Source: Poa pratensis (lineage: Eukaryota; Streptophyta; Magnoliopsida; Poales; Poaceae). From it: 64,000 bases of DNA. Under the pieces are notes generated by a model, which saw only the letters and a list, made by a program, of their open reading frames with translations, did no database searches and was not told where the DNA came from. Below are positions 1-10,595 of the stretch, one piece after another. The stretch covers positions 19,613,166-19,677,165 of the forward strand of contig CAMZMU010000107.1 in the NCBI GenBank assembly GCA_947311845.1, in the 5' to 3' direction. Position 1 is the stretch's first letter; every line of letters starts with the position of its first letter. Made by a program: the position numbers and the translations under genes.

Positions 1-1822
1 GACTTAGAATTAGCAGCAGTAGTACATGCCCTGAAGATATGGAGGCCCTATCTCTATGGAAAGCGTTGTGAAGTATTCACGGACCATAAAAGTCTTAAAT
101 ACTTCTTCACACAGAAGGAAATGAACATGCGACAAAGGAGATGGCTGGAATTGATTAAGGACTATGACCTGAGTTTGCAATACCACCCAGGAAAAGCCAA
201 TGTAGTAGTTGATGCCTTAAGCCGTAAAACTTATGTTAACGGACTCACGGCAGGGGAATTGCCAGAAGAACTATGCAAAGGATTCAGGATCTTAGGTTGG
301 AGATAGTACCTGAAGGTTTTGTAGCATCTCTAGAAGTGCAACCTCTTTTGATGGACAAAATCAAGGAGGCTCAAAAAGGAGACAAAGTGATGGAAGAAAT
401 CAAGCAAAATTTAGGTGAAGGCAAGGCCAAGGGTTTTCGACTAGATGAATAAGGCACAGTATGGTTCATGAAACGGATTTGTGTTCCAGAAGATGTGGAT
501 CTCAGAAAGTTGATACTTCAGGAAGCCCATGATTCACCTTACTCCATACACCCGGGTAACACCAAGATGTATATGGATGTAAAGGAGAGGTTTTGGTGGA
601 ACAATTTGAAAAGAGATATTGCTGAATATATTGCCAAGTGTGATGTGTGTAGCCATGTAAAAGCTGAGCATCAGAAGCCAGCAGGGTTACTTCAACCTTT
701 GCCAGTACCCGATTGGAAATGGGATCAGATTGGGATGGACTTCATCACAGGTCTACCCAGAACCAAGTCTGGTTATGATTCTATTTGGGTTATTGTTGAT
801 CGTTTGACCAAGGTAGCTCATTTCGTGCCTGTGAAGACAACTTACACAAGTGCCAAGCTAGCAGATATTTACATGAAGAAAATAGTATGTTTGCATGGAG
901 TTCCAAAGAAGATTGTGTCAGATAGAGGCACTCAATTCACTTCACATTTCTGGAAGCAGTTACATGAAGTACTTGGAACTAGGCTAGAGTTTAGCACAGC
1001 CTTCCACCCACAGACTGATGGACAGACTGAGAGGGTAAATCAAATTTTAGAGGACATGCTAAGAGCATGTGCATTAGACTATAAGTCTAGTTGGGACAAT
1101 AATCTCCCATATGCTGAGTTTTCCTACAATAATAGTTATCAAGCCAGCATAGAAATGTCCCCATTTGAAGCTTTGTATGGAAGAAAATGCACTACCCCAC
1201 TTTTGTGGAGTGGAGTAGGGGAAAGAAGTCTGTTTGGTCCTGATATAATCAAAGAAGCTGAAGAAAAGGTTAGGCTGATTAAGGACAGATTGAAGGCAGC
1301 TCAATCCAGGCAGAAAAGTTATGCTGATTCCAAACGGAGAGAAGTCACTTATGATATTGGAGATATAGCCTATCTTAGAGTCTCACCCTTCGTGGAGTGA
1401 AGAGGTTTGGAATCAAAGGAAAACTGTCACCAAGGTTTATTGGACCTTATACAGTTTTGTCACGTAAAGGAGAAGTGGCTTATGAATTGGAACTACCGGA
1501 AGCACTTTCCGCAGTTCATAATGTTTTCCATGTCAGTCAGCTGAAGAAGTGTCACCCTGAAATGGCAGAAACTCCGCTGAGGGATACAGTGCCACTAGAA
1601 GAGGTTCAACTGGAAAGTGATCTCACTTATGAGGAAAAACCCATAAAAATTTTGGAGACAGCAGAGAGAATTACCAGAACCAAGACTATCAAATTTTGCA
1701 AAGTACAATGGAATCACCATTCAGAGGAAGAAGCAACTTGGGAAAGAGAAGATGACCTTAGAGAAGAACATCCTCACCTATTTGCTAGCCAATCCGAATC
1801 TCGAGGGCGAGATTCATCTTAA
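1..1822 (+). pseudogene. Ty3/gypsy chromovirus pol, 3' part: RNase H, integrase, chromodomain
   Basis: This is the end of a retrotransposon polyprotein, entering from outside the window. Bases 1-230 encode the end of RNase H (FTDHKSLKY, then [16 protein letters not shown]). From 468 comes the integrase: an HHCC zinc finger (HPGNTKMY, CDVC) and a DDE core with MDFITG, SDRGTQF and TDGQTERVNQ. The 3' part carries the GPY-type module and a chromodomain-like tail (CKVQWNHHSEEEATWERED), which places it with chromoviruses, probably Tekay/Del type. It is dead: a 1-bp loss near 285 shifts the frame, TAA at 450-452 is an in-frame stop, and another 1-bp loss near 1388 separates the integrase C-terminus. 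The polypurine tract and LTR follow directly. The clade comes from recognised motifs; the family name is not assigned. Confidence 0.9.
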
Positions 1823-1834
1823 GGGGGTTAGGTT
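1821..1834 (+). other. Polypurine tract of the chromovirus
   Basis: AAGGGGGTTAGGT lies between the pol stop codon and the TGTAACATCCC start of the LTR. A purine-rich tract here is the expected primer site for plus-strand DNA synthesis, and it fixes the element as plus-oriented. Confidence 0.75.
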
Positions 1835-2406
1835 TGTAACATCCCAATTTTCACAAAAATTTAAAACTTTTCATTTGCATCATGCATCATGTCATTGCAT
1901 CATTGTTTGCATTGTGTTTGATTTTCAAATTATGAAATTTAGAGAAATTGTCTCAAAAACAATATTTACATTTTATCTGCAAATGCCTTTCAAACCTATT
2001 TCAAATTCTAAATAAAGTTTTTGGATATTTATCCCCAAAACATGCTAAACATGTGGGGCATGTTTTTACAAAAGTATAGGAATTGGTTTGAGTGGATTTG
2101 GTATTATAAATCAAAAGTTATTTGAATTCGGTTAAAAACAGAAAAGAAAATAAATTTCTGGAAAAAAAAATGCGTTCCTAGCTAACTGGGCCGAGCCCAT
2201 ATCTTTCCTTCCGCGCGCGCGCACAGCAAGCGGCCCACGAGCCACCTTTCCTCTCTCTCGCTGACGGGCAGGACCCACAGGTGACGCGGGCCATGACGTC
2301 ACCGATCCCCTTTCCTCTCGCGCACGGAAACAAGTCCGGGAAGAACACGAATCCTCTCCGATTTCCTCCCCGATTCTTGCGGGTTGTTTTCGATCTCTTC
2401 CGCTCA

Positions 2407-2412
2407 TATATA
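2407..2412 (+). promoter_or_regulatory. Putative TATA box in the chromovirus LTR
   Basis: TATATA within CTCATATATACCCTGCACC, followed about 35 bp later by AAACCCTAGCCCC, resembles a plant core promoter at the U3/R border. This is inferred from motif and position only. Confidence 0.45.
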
Positions 2413-3587
2413 CCCTGCACCCTCCTCTTTCTCCCGCACCCCAAACCCTAGCCCCAACGCCTCCAGGCTGCCCGCAATCGCCATCGCCATCCGCCACTGC
2501 CGCCGCCGTAATCCGCAAACGCCGGTGAGCACGGTCGACTTCAAGCCTTCCCACCTATCCCATCCTTCTTGTTTCTCTCTCGCGCATCCGTGTAATTTTT
2601 TGTTGAATTGTTTGTGCGCCAGATCCGACGGGAGCTTCCTCGACAACGACGCCGTCCGTCGGAGCAGCTTCGGCCAGCCACTCACGGAGAAGCACGACGC
2701 CCGCGACCACGCCGTCAACGCCATCGTCTTTGCCGCGTCGATCTACGCCCCAGGGTACGACTCGCGGATCCCATCCCCTCCCTTTTCGCGTTTAGCTTGC
2801 CGCCGGCCATGGAGCCGCTGTCGCCGGAGTTACTCCGTCAGCCGCGCTAGTGACCATATGGTCCCGTAGAACCTAGGCCGTTGGATCTGCGATGTACGCC
2901 GTAGATTAGATCTCACCGCGAAGGGGTACCAGCCAACCAGAAGAAGCCACGTCGACAAGTCGTCCGCGAAGCCCGCATCCGTCCACGTCCGTGCGCGCCG
3001 CAACCAGTCCGCGTCCGCATCGCCCGCATCCGTCCGCGAAGACGACGCGCACCAATCAGAAGAAGACACATCGCCCGGGGACTTCAGCGTGAAGATTCTT
3101 CTGTTTTTCCTTACACTTTAGCCCCTGCGCATCACAGATTAGTCCCTGTGATTAGATCTATTATTAATTTTTATTCCTTTATCAGAAAATTTTGAAATTT
3201 ATATTTTTGAAAGCTAATAATGTGTAGAAACTTTCTATATGCTTAAATTGAGGTTTGGACGAAATTAATTTAGATAAACTTTAAAAATGGTTTAATTGAT
3301 ATTTTGGCTATAATTTAATTATAAAATTGATAATTGAGCAAAATATTTTGCTATATTTTTGTTTGCATAAGTAATGGCCGTAGCATTGCTCTGTAATTTT
3401 TGTAGAAGTGTTTTTCTATGTTTTTGCATGTATTTTGTTTTTATTGCTTTTAGGTGTTATTTTAATAAGTAAATTATATTAAAATTGTTCTCCACATTAA
3501 TTTTCGAATAGAAAATTTAGCTAAGTAATTATGACCATGTTATATGCAATATAACTTAGAAATATTTCACCTCACCGAAATATTTCT

Positions 3588-4043
3588 TCCTTAGAAAATT
3601 TTGGGTAATAAAATGTTGAGAACACTTAGAATTTTTTTCCTTAGAAATTTTCAACACATTAAAAGTGCTAAACTTGTCCTTAGAAATTTTTAGTATCTAG
3701 AAAACTTAGTTATTTCCTTACAAATTATTCTAAGTACTTGCTATAACAAATGTTGGTCCTTAGAAAAATTCATCAACTATTGCTATCATACCTTTTTCCT
3801 TAGAAAATTTTAGCACTTCTTATTTTGTTTACTTTCCTTAGAAATTATTTTGGACTTGATGTGTTAGCTTTAGTCCTTAGTTAAATTTCGACCCAAGTGT
3901 TAAGACCTTGGTCCTTAGTCATTTTGGACCTTCTTGATTGTCTTGTTTTAACTTAGAATTATTTCATGGCATGGCATGCATGCATCTCTAGTCCTTAGAA
4001 ATTTTTGCACATCATGCATGACATATTTTTCCTTAGAAGTTTT
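3588..4043 (+). repeat. Dispersed CCTTAGAAATTTT motif array inside the LTR
   Basis: About eleven copies of YCCTTAGAAATTTT or close variants occur at irregular 20-80 bp spacing. Copies start near 3588, 3638, 3676, 3715, 3756, 3796, 3834, 3872, 3911, 3991 and 4029. Sequence between copies is unrelated, so this is not a simple tandem repeat. Function unknown. Confidence 0.8.
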
Positions 4044-5344
4044 ATGAAACTTGTTTGTTCATTATGTATTGTTTGTTGTGTTAGAATCTCCGGAGGGAAA
4101 CGAAGACTGTTGCAATTGCTGTTGCTATTCTGTTTGTTGCCAAGGCAAGTGGCACACCCATAAATTTCCTAAGTATTTTTCTATGCATGACTTAGTGTAT
4201 TTCTTTATATGCATGTGTAGGATAGTATTGCTATGCTAAAACTACTATCTCCTTTACACTAGTTGTGTCTAGAATCCTATTGATAAATTAGTAGAATTAT
4301 TGATGCTATGCAAATTTGTTTTATTCAAAGCCTAAATTCTACTAAGTTAATTTATCACCTGGGTGGATTTGGGATTGCATGGCTGCCAGAGTTGAGTGTT
4401 TATTCACTTGTGGATTGCCACCCAGGATTAAAGGGACCAATGTTTCTCTAAGTGAAGTTGCTTACCGTGCAGCCATTAGTCAAATGGGCTCTGGCTAGAT
4501 GGATTAAGTTGCGTGGACTCCTCCCGGCTTGACAAGCAGATGTAGAGGATGTAGGAGGGAACGGGTCAAGCGGTATGGGATGGGGAATATGCTTCTGAAA
4601 AGTCTCGTCTCAACTCTCTCCTTTTCCTTAGCACAATTTGAGTGCTTGAGGATAGTTTGGGTTTGTTGGGTCTAATGGTGAAAGTGCACAACCTCTGCAG
4701 AGTTAAAAACTAAGTACTTAGCCGTGTCCCCGGTTACGGACAATTGAAGCAGCTGATAAGGATGGCAACGGAGGCTCCCAACATCTTATTTCTTTAAGTA
4801 AAATTTTGAGAGGTGAACAAGGGTAGAAGAGACTATGGATTTCATGCCATATTGTCTCAAACTTTGAAGAAAATGTTTTACAAAGTGTTAGGCAAAATTG
4901 GCTTTTATGCAAAATAGCCTTGAACTCCACCAGCCAAATATGCATATAGGCTATAGAGTTATTCCATTAAGTGTCCACATAGTGTCACTTGCCAGATCCA
5001 TTTTTAATGGTATCTGACCCACTCTGTTGCAAATATTATTTTGTTGCAGACTTTTCTGACGATGAGTAAGGTTACGTTTGGGTTTCGAGTCTACAACCAA
5101 CATGTTTTCGCCTGTGGCGCATCATGAAGATGGAGGCTCTTTGAAGATTTATTTCCGCTGCTTTATTTGTTTTGAGCTAGCTATAAGCTATGCAAAGATG
5201 TATCGAACCATTTATTTTTCCAAGTCTGGATCATTCGTGTAATAATTGATACAATGTTGTGATATTCATCTTAAACTGTGTGTGCAAATGAAACGATCCA
5301 GGGGTTTGCACTATACACAGGTACCCTGCCATTTTCTAAGTGCA

Positions 5345-6065
5345 GGTACACTACAGTGAGAAGCAGGCGACCGCCGTTGGCATGCGAGTCCTCTTCATCC
5401 TCACGGTCCTCGCAGACAACGAGGTGACCAGTGAGCTCCTCCAGCGACATCTTCTTCAGATCAAGCAGGGACTCGATCGCCATGGCCATCTCCTTCTACG
5501 GGCGAGGCACGGTGCGCAGGATCTTCAGCACCGCCTTGCGCTCGGCGATCTGTCATAATCGTGCTATAACGCAAGATATACGATTCGATACCTTCACCCT
5601 TCTTGTACCTGAGATTGTCGTACTCAGATCGTAGCGTCTGAGCCTTGACCTCGCGGACACGCTCGGTGCCCACGCGCATCACTTTCACCGCCTCCCACGC
5701 CTCCCGCGCAGTTGGCTTGACGGCCAGCACGCGCGTCAGCTCCGGCGGCACCCCTTGAGGATGAACGCCAGCGCGCGCCGGTCGTCGCGAGTGGTGCCAA
5801 CGCCGTCTTGCACGACCTCCCAGAGGTTGTCAGCCTCCATCTGCACCTTCATCACCAACGACCACTCCTGGTAGTTGGTCTTGGTCAGCATCGGCGGATG
5901 TTGAGACCCGCCTCCACTCTCGCGGATCACACGCTCGACAACCCGCGTCTCACCGACGTCGTCCAGGGACAGACGCGCCAGTGGCTTCGTCGGGCTCGTC
6001 GGTGGCTTCTCCTTCTCTTCCCCCACCTTGTTCTTGTTCTTGTCGCCGTCCTTAGATCCTGTCAT
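5345..6065 (-). pseudogene. Ty1/copia gag (UBN2-type) remnant
   Basis: This is a capsid-like gag of the plant copia type. The probable start is the ATG at 6065 (MTGSKDGDKNKNK), with a basic and acidic linker. The recognisable core LTKTNYQEWSLVMKVQM (about residues 58-75) and LWEVVQDG follow. After a frameshift near 5750 comes the helical domain (VLAVKPTAREAWEAVKVM, then KGEGIESYILRYSTIM), and after a second shift near 5550 MAMAIESLLDLKKMSLEELT and an acidic tail. The zinc knuckle and everything downstream are missing. With two frameshifts and truncation the gene is dead. The family assignment is solid from the motif order; copia lineage unresolved. Confidence 0.8.
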
Positions 6066-6122
6066 GGCTCCGCGGCGGATCGCACACCGCGCGGGAGTGG
6101 AGAGGCGGATCGAACACCGCAG

Positions 6123-6134
6123 GCTCTGATACCA
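6123..6134 (-). other. Primer binding site, initiator tRNA-Met type
   Basis: On the minus strand this reads TGGTATCAGAGC, the classical plant copia primer binding site complementary to the 3' end of initiator tRNA-Met. It sits 2 bp inside the LTR, as expected. Confidence 0.9.
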
Positions 6135-6136
6135 CT

Positions 6137-6508
6137 TGACGTTGCAGGATCTCACAAACTCAACACAGAACACACACGCGAGAGAGGATTCAGAGAACTC
6201 AGAGAGAGATGAACACGAGAGGTATTTTTGCGTCGCGTACAACTGCTGCGACTTTTCTGTTTTCTCTTTATTTATATGGATTCAGAGATCCACCTAAATC
6301 TCTAACTGAAAACGGCAGTGCACTCCGGGCTTACAGGCCGTGCCATCCCACGGCGCCCGAGTCATGCGCTAACCACTACGGCCACTACGACCAGCATTCC
6401 TTCGTGCCATCCCACGATAACTGGTCCTAGCGACGAGCTAGTCTACTGAATAAACACAACTGAAACTAGCTACTGTCAGGGTGCGGACAAGTGACACACT
6501 GCCTGACA
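6137..6508 (-). repeat. 5' LTR of copia element F
   Basis: Plus-strand view: begins TGACGTTGCAGG and ends GCCTGACA, so both termini obey TG...CA. The left edge is fixed by the adjacent PBS. The right edge (6508) is inferred and could lie elsewhere, because a near-palindromic CTGTCAGG/CCTGACA pair is present there. Confidence 0.6.
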
Positions 6509-7462
6509 TTTATTGAGAAAACGGAAACTAACTGAACCTAGTGTGCAGCAGGATTTAGTTCAACAATAAGATCTGGTCGATACCAGAGGCATGATACTTC
6601 CTACAACTTTTTTTATTCCGTGCAAGAATTATAAAACGTGCGTTGCACATGCACGATTACTGGTGTGTGTGGTAGGTAAGCTAAGTTCGCGTCCTCGTGT
6701 ACTTGAAAGAAGTCAATAGTGCAGCTAGCGTCTCCATGTACTTAGGATCGCGTCATCTCCTGTGTCCTGTTTACACAGGCACAATTTAGTCTTGTGGCTT
6801 GCCAGGGTGAGCATGCGCATGCAGTGATGACCACAGTACAGACGCATGCATGCTTGGAAGCATGTTTGCCACACCAGCTGCATAGCATGCATTGATTCCT
6901 TTTGATTCCAAAGTTGGGTGTGTTTAGTTGAGTGTTTTTTTTGAATCTTGCTGATCACTTTAGACTCTGGAGTCCGTAGCAATTTCTTCCAAGTTTCAAA
7001 TAAACTTATGCGCCTGCATCCAATGGTGACAAACCAATTTTACCGGAGGCAGCACGATCGAGCAGTAAATCTGGAACATTAACTACTGGGCGTGTGTTGG
7101 GAAATAGCAAAACTGCCTGGTTGGTCATCGGCTCTTATTTGAATAATGACGATTCCACGGCTCAATGCAGAGCATGCATGCCATGATCGCGCACGGTATC
7201 ACCAGTGCACAGATGGAGCAGTAATCCACAAGCCGCTGCCACTTGTCACCTACAGACGCCGCGACGCCTCGCGGTGCACTCTAGCCATGGAGCTCCTCTG
7301 GTCAAACGTACTACCACCCACCTCGTAGCTTCCTATTTAACCTATCCTCGCGCATCACAAAGAGCACACGACACAAAGAGAGCAAGCGACAGTTCGCCTA
7401 GGTACGTACGCGACTGTTCGTCACACGGTCTGGAACAACCCTAGCTACCTAGCTCGATCAAA
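6509..7462 (+). promoter_or_regulatory. Upstream region of the LEC1-type gene with four RY motifs
   Basis: No gene is seen between the copia LTR and the LEC1 start codon. The stretch holds four CATGCA (RY) motifs at 6818-6823, 6845-6852 (CATGCATG), 6886-6893 and 7173-7180 (CATGCATG), and a TATA-like TATTTAA at 7334-7340. RY motifs are known binding sites of the B3 factors ABI3, FUS3 and LEC2 that act in seeds, so the cluster fits embryo-specific control. That link is inference. Confidence 0.6.
7334..7340 (+). promoter_or_regulatory. TATA-like box of the LEC1-type gene
   Basis: TATTTAA lies about 123 bp upstream of the ATG at 7463. This leaves room for a short CA-rich 5' leader starting near 7370. 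Confidence 0.55.
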
Positions 7463-8227
7463 ATGGAGATGGGGTTCCCCGGCACGGCGAACGGCGGTGC
7501 GGTGGGGGCCGGTAACGGTGGCGGCAACGCGGCGGCGCCGGCCGCGATACGCGAGCAGGACCGGCTGATGCCGATCGCGAACGTGATCCGCATCATGCGC
7601 CGCGTGCTGCCGCCGCACGCCAAGATCTCGGACAACGCCAAGGAGACGATCCAGGAGTGCGTGTCCGAGTACATCAGCTTCATCACGGGGGAGGCCAACG
7701 AGCGCTGCCAGCGGGAGCAGCGCAAGACCATCACCGCCGAGGACGTGCTGTGGGCCATGAGCCGCCTCGGCTTCGACGACTACGTCGAGCCCCTCAGCGT
7801 CTACCTCCACCGCTTCCGCGAGTTCGAGGGCGAGGCGCGCGGCGGCGGCCTCAGCATCGGCGTCGGGGGCGGCGCGCGAGGCGAGCACCACGGCCACCAC
7901 ATGCCGCCGATGATGCTCAAATCTCGCGGCGCGCCGGCGTCCATGGTGCCGCACCACGACATGCAGATGCACGCCGGAGCCATGTACGGCGGCACCGTGC
8001 CACCGCCAACGCCGCACCATCATCCGTTCCTCATGCCGCCGCACCATGGGCAGTACACGCAGTACGAGATGTACGGAGGCGAGCATGGGATGGCCGCCTA
8101 CTACGGAGGTGCGTACGCGCCAGGAAACGGCCACGGGAGTGGCAGCAGCGGCAATGGCAACGGCGACGCGAGCACGCCGCCGGCCGCCAAGTACTACGAG
8201 CACCAGCAGCCGTTCGGGTACAAGTAG
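7463..8227 (+). CDS. LEC1: NF-YB transcription factor, LEC1 type (HAP3/CBF-A)
   Basis: Intronless 254-residue histone-fold subunit of the heterotrimeric CCAAT-binding factor NF-Y; LEC1-type members drive embryo development and seed filling in the nucleus. The conserved B domain runs about 31-120: [18 protein letters not shown], then the histone-fold core [20 protein letters not shown], and [17 protein letters not shown]. Asp33 in EQD matches the Asp that separates LEC1-type from other NF-YB proteins, which have Lys. The N-terminus is Gly/Ala-rich; the C-terminus is rich in Gly, His, Pro and Met, and ends QQPFGYK, like cereal LEC1 homologues. The start at 7463 is the first ATG after a leader with a TATA-like box. 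Two departures from the usual core are Pro51 (LPPHAK, usually LPAHAK) and Asn58 (ISDNAKE, usually ISDDAKE). The frame is intact and probably functional. It could be a LEC1-LIKE paralogue rather than the strict orthologue. Confidence 0.95.
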   Translation: MEMGFPGTANGGAVGAGNGGGNAAAPAAIREQDRLMPIANVIRIMRRVLPPHAKISDNAKETIQECVSEYISFITGEANERCQREQRKTITAEDVLWAMSRLGFDDYVEPLSVYLHRFREFEGEARGGGLSIGVGGGARGEHHGHHMPPMMLKSRGAPASMVPHHDMQMHAGAMYGGTVPPPTPHHHPFLMPPHHGQYTQYEMYGGEHGMAAYYGGAYAPGNGHGSGSSGNGNGDASTPPAAKYYEHQQPFGYK

Positions 8228-8640
8228 AGTGGCCCTGGATCTGCAGTTTGTCTCACCGATCGTGTGCAGTAGCTTGTGGCCGTCTTGCTACTTGCCAGCT
8301 TGTAGAACTTAATTAGAACTACTTAATTTAGGCTCCGATCCTGCTTCTAGCACTCTAGCTAGTTAATGGAGTAGTTCATTTCCTCCACTCAGTTTTACTT
8401 CTCGTCTAGCAGCACTATGTTCTGATCTGATCTTTGTAGTGCAAGCATCGATTACCGAAACCTTCATGCCATGCAAGATTAACAATCTAATCATGAGCGA
8501 AATCGATCAAGTTTGTCTCTGCCAAGCCACAAGCCGCCGTACACGGGGGACGCAGAGTGTGTCCAAACAGTGCACTTCCGTGATTATTCGTGCAGCGTGG
8601 CTTATGCTACAGCTACAAAATTAGAGACTTGCTATAGACA
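8228..8640 (+). other. 3' UTR and downstream flank of the LEC1-type gene
   Basis: No gene is seen. The stretch directly follows the stop codon and is T-rich and low-complexity, as expected for a plant 3' UTR. No clear AATAAA was found, so the poly(A) site cannot be placed. Confidence 0.4.
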
Positions 8641-8660
8641 GAGGAAGAGAGTAGAGGGTG
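8641..8660 (+). repeat. 20-bp direct repeat, left copy
   Basis: The 20-mer starting GAGGAAGAGAG is repeated exactly at 9597-9616. The two copies bracket 936 bp that includes the A-tailed repeat at about 8896-9480. Confidence 0.85.
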
Positions 8661-8895
8661 TGGATATATACCTTCCCCTCCGACTCCGACTGCCGGGGAA
8701 ACCTTATGATCAGCTCGCTGGTCCGGAAAGTAGCGTCGTGTTGACGCTGCGTTCATTCTTGAAGGTGCTGCCTTGGCACTCTGGGATATAGAGCGCAGGT
8801 AGCATGGTGGGACAAATTCGGATGGGGCACCGGTTGAGTCTTCCATCGCGCCGCATTGACTTGTTGTTGACCTCCTCACTCTTTTGAGAGTTGTA

Positions 8896-9480
8896 TCGTT
8901 TTTTTTCAAAAAGGACCTGCCATTAAAAGAAACACCGAATACCACAAAACAATTCAACAAAAATGAAAATTACAACGAAATCCGTGAGATGTCCTTCTTC
9001 TTCAACCGGTAGACCTTGTAGACGACGCGCCGCCGCTGCCGCTCCTCCCTGAGCCGGTCTGACGTTGTTGGTTGTGGACGTGAAGTCGCCGAACGGGTCT
9101 AGAATATCACAACCATCTTGAAGACGAGGAAGAACCGTCGATGAAGCTCCTAGACGATCCGGAGAACGCCACCGCGAGAAGAAATTCTCGAGACCACACC
9201 ACTCACACAGGCTTCTCGACGTCGCCGCCGAGATGGACTGAAGCCGGAAGAACTTATTGAAACGAGTCTCCACCGCCGTCATCTGAGCGTCGTCCCAACA
9301 AACTTTAACCATAACACCCGAAAATGGAGCCCTCCCGCCGACGGGGCCGAGATCCACCACGCCTCCATGGCCCGAAGGCCATAAAGGCGGGGCAGACCGG
9401 CGGCGGCGCCGACAGGAGGCGAGGAGAGAAACCTAAATCGCCTAGGAGCTCTAGGGCGAGGGGGTACCGCTTCACGTCCT
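8896..9480 (-). repeat. Retroposon-like sequence with an A-run at its minus-strand 3' end
   Basis: On the minus strand a GC-rich transcript-like sequence starts near 9470 (CCCTAGAGCTCC, CGATTTAGGTTTCTCTCC). It becomes AT-rich toward 8950 and ends in a run of eight A residues near 8900. An open stretch (9360 to 8923) has no domain I recognise. The layout resembles a LINE- or SINE-derived insertion or a processed transcript. No reverse transcriptase motif is present, so the class is uncertain. Confidence 0.35.
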
Positions 9481-9596
9481 TCCTGTATCATTTTTTGTTC
9501 CTCAGACGTTTTCTTTCTTTCGATTTCATGTATGGTGCTATTGTTTTATTTGTAAAGCGGACAAAATCCTATTTCGAGAAGAGGCAAGGAGGGAAA

Positions 9597-9616
9597 GAGG
9601 AAGAGAGTAGAGGGTG
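9597..9616 (+). repeat. 20-bp direct repeat, right copy
   Basis: Exact copy of 8641-8660 in the same orientation. It could be a long target-site duplication of an insertion, or a duplication scar. Confidence 0.85.
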
Positions 9617-10595
9617 CGGGTGGATGTACGCTCCCATCACCGATGTACATACATTACTAGGTACAGTATATCATACGACAGTGGTGTATACATCGATAAT
9701 GTTATCCGCAGGCAGCGAGCTGAGGCGGACGAGGACGACAAGTGCCGAGCACGCTCAGGTTCCGCTTCCCCCGGTTAAACTATGCTGCTGCATGTATCAG
9801 CAACTGTATCAGGGTCTCGTTTCGTTTCCCCTGCTTCCAGCTCCAGACTTCCAGTGCATGGCCGCTTCGGGAACCGCAGCCCGGCCTAGTTTCGTGAGCT
9901 CCTCCTTCCTATGTGCGCCTACGAGCTAGCCTCTGTTTCTTCCCTCTACTGTACGCACGACCGTGTGAGCTCACTCACTCAGGCCAGATCTTTTTTTGTT
10001 TCTTGCTGCTGCGCCTGCCTGTACTGCGTCCAGCGCGGGTGACGATATATATATACCCGGACCTGATGAATCCCCTGTAGCCATGCAGCGACCTGGGCGT
10101 ACCAGTCCGTCCATGCCCATGCGCACCCGTACCACTTCACTCATCTCATTCACCTGTCTACTTTCCCCTGTCCCTTGTACTACTTCGACAGGAGTACAAG
10201 CTTAAGTCCAACGGGCATATGTGGCTTTGCGAGCAGTTCGTTTCGCGTTTGGCAGCGTCCCCGTCTGCTCTTTGTCCTCCCGTGTTTGCCCCAGGTCCAA
10301 TCGTCAGCTACACAAGCCTCCCACCTCCCACCCCTTTACAATCCCGCGAGCACCCCTCCTCCTCGCTGGTGCCCCCGCCTGGTCCATCTTCGCCGTTGTC
10401 CACTCTAGACCCACCGCGACCGTAGCTAGTATCCATGGCGGCGCCCCAGATTTGTTGACTAGCCCTCTCTAGGACGCTTTTGCATGTCTCGGAGAACTGT
10501 CCTTTTACTTGGCAGGTGCAATACCAGATTACCAGGTACATGTAGGAGAGTGCACCTTTTTTAGTTGAAGCGGTGACATATCAAGGTCTCTGGAT
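9617..10595. other. Intergenic, no gene recognised
   Basis: Moderately GC-rich sequence with short open frames but no recognisable domain. It contains a short (TA)n tract near 10046-10058. It may include the unrecognised left part of the Harbinger element whose transposase follows. Confidence 0.5.

Larger units (their letters stand above)
1835..5319 (+). repeat. 3' LTR of the chromovirus (~3.5 kb)
   Basis: The LTR starts TGTAACATCCC right after the polypurine tract and ends ACTATACACA at 5319, giving TG...CA termini. The following five bases (GGTAC) are the candidate target duplication, but the partner is outside the window. It has a GC-rich transcribed-looking zone (about 2200-3100) after a TATA box, then a long AT-rich part with a dispersed CCTTAGAAATTTT motif (3588-4043). 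The right edge rests on the TG/CA rule and on the start of copia sequence just beyond it, so it could be off by a few bases. No independent gene is visible inside. Confidence 0.75.
5320..6508 (-). mobile_element. Truncated Ty1/copia element F: gag remnant, PBS and 5' LTR
   Basis: Read on the minus strand, the order is LTR (6508 to 6137), a 2-bp spacer, a primer binding site (6134 to 6123), a leader, then gag from 6065 toward 5345. The element is cut at 5319/5320, exactly where the chromovirus LTR ends, so the chromovirus probably inserted into it or the two were joined by deletion. No protease, integrase or reverse transcriptase remains in the window. Confidence 0.75.

Noticed and set aside
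2132..3069. Open frames in the GC-rich part of the chromovirus LTR
   Set aside because: They lie inside an LTR, overlap each other on both strands and contain no recognisable domain.
6300..6400. tRNA-like stretch (GTAGTGGTTAGCGCATG on the minus strand) in the copia LTR
   Set aside because: No matching B box or foldable cloverleaf was found, so it is not called as a tRNA gene or SINE.
7445..8203. Long open frames on the opposite strand and in a second frame over the LEC1 gene
   Set aside because: They are shadows of GC-rich codon use; the plus-frame has the full conserved NF-YB domain.
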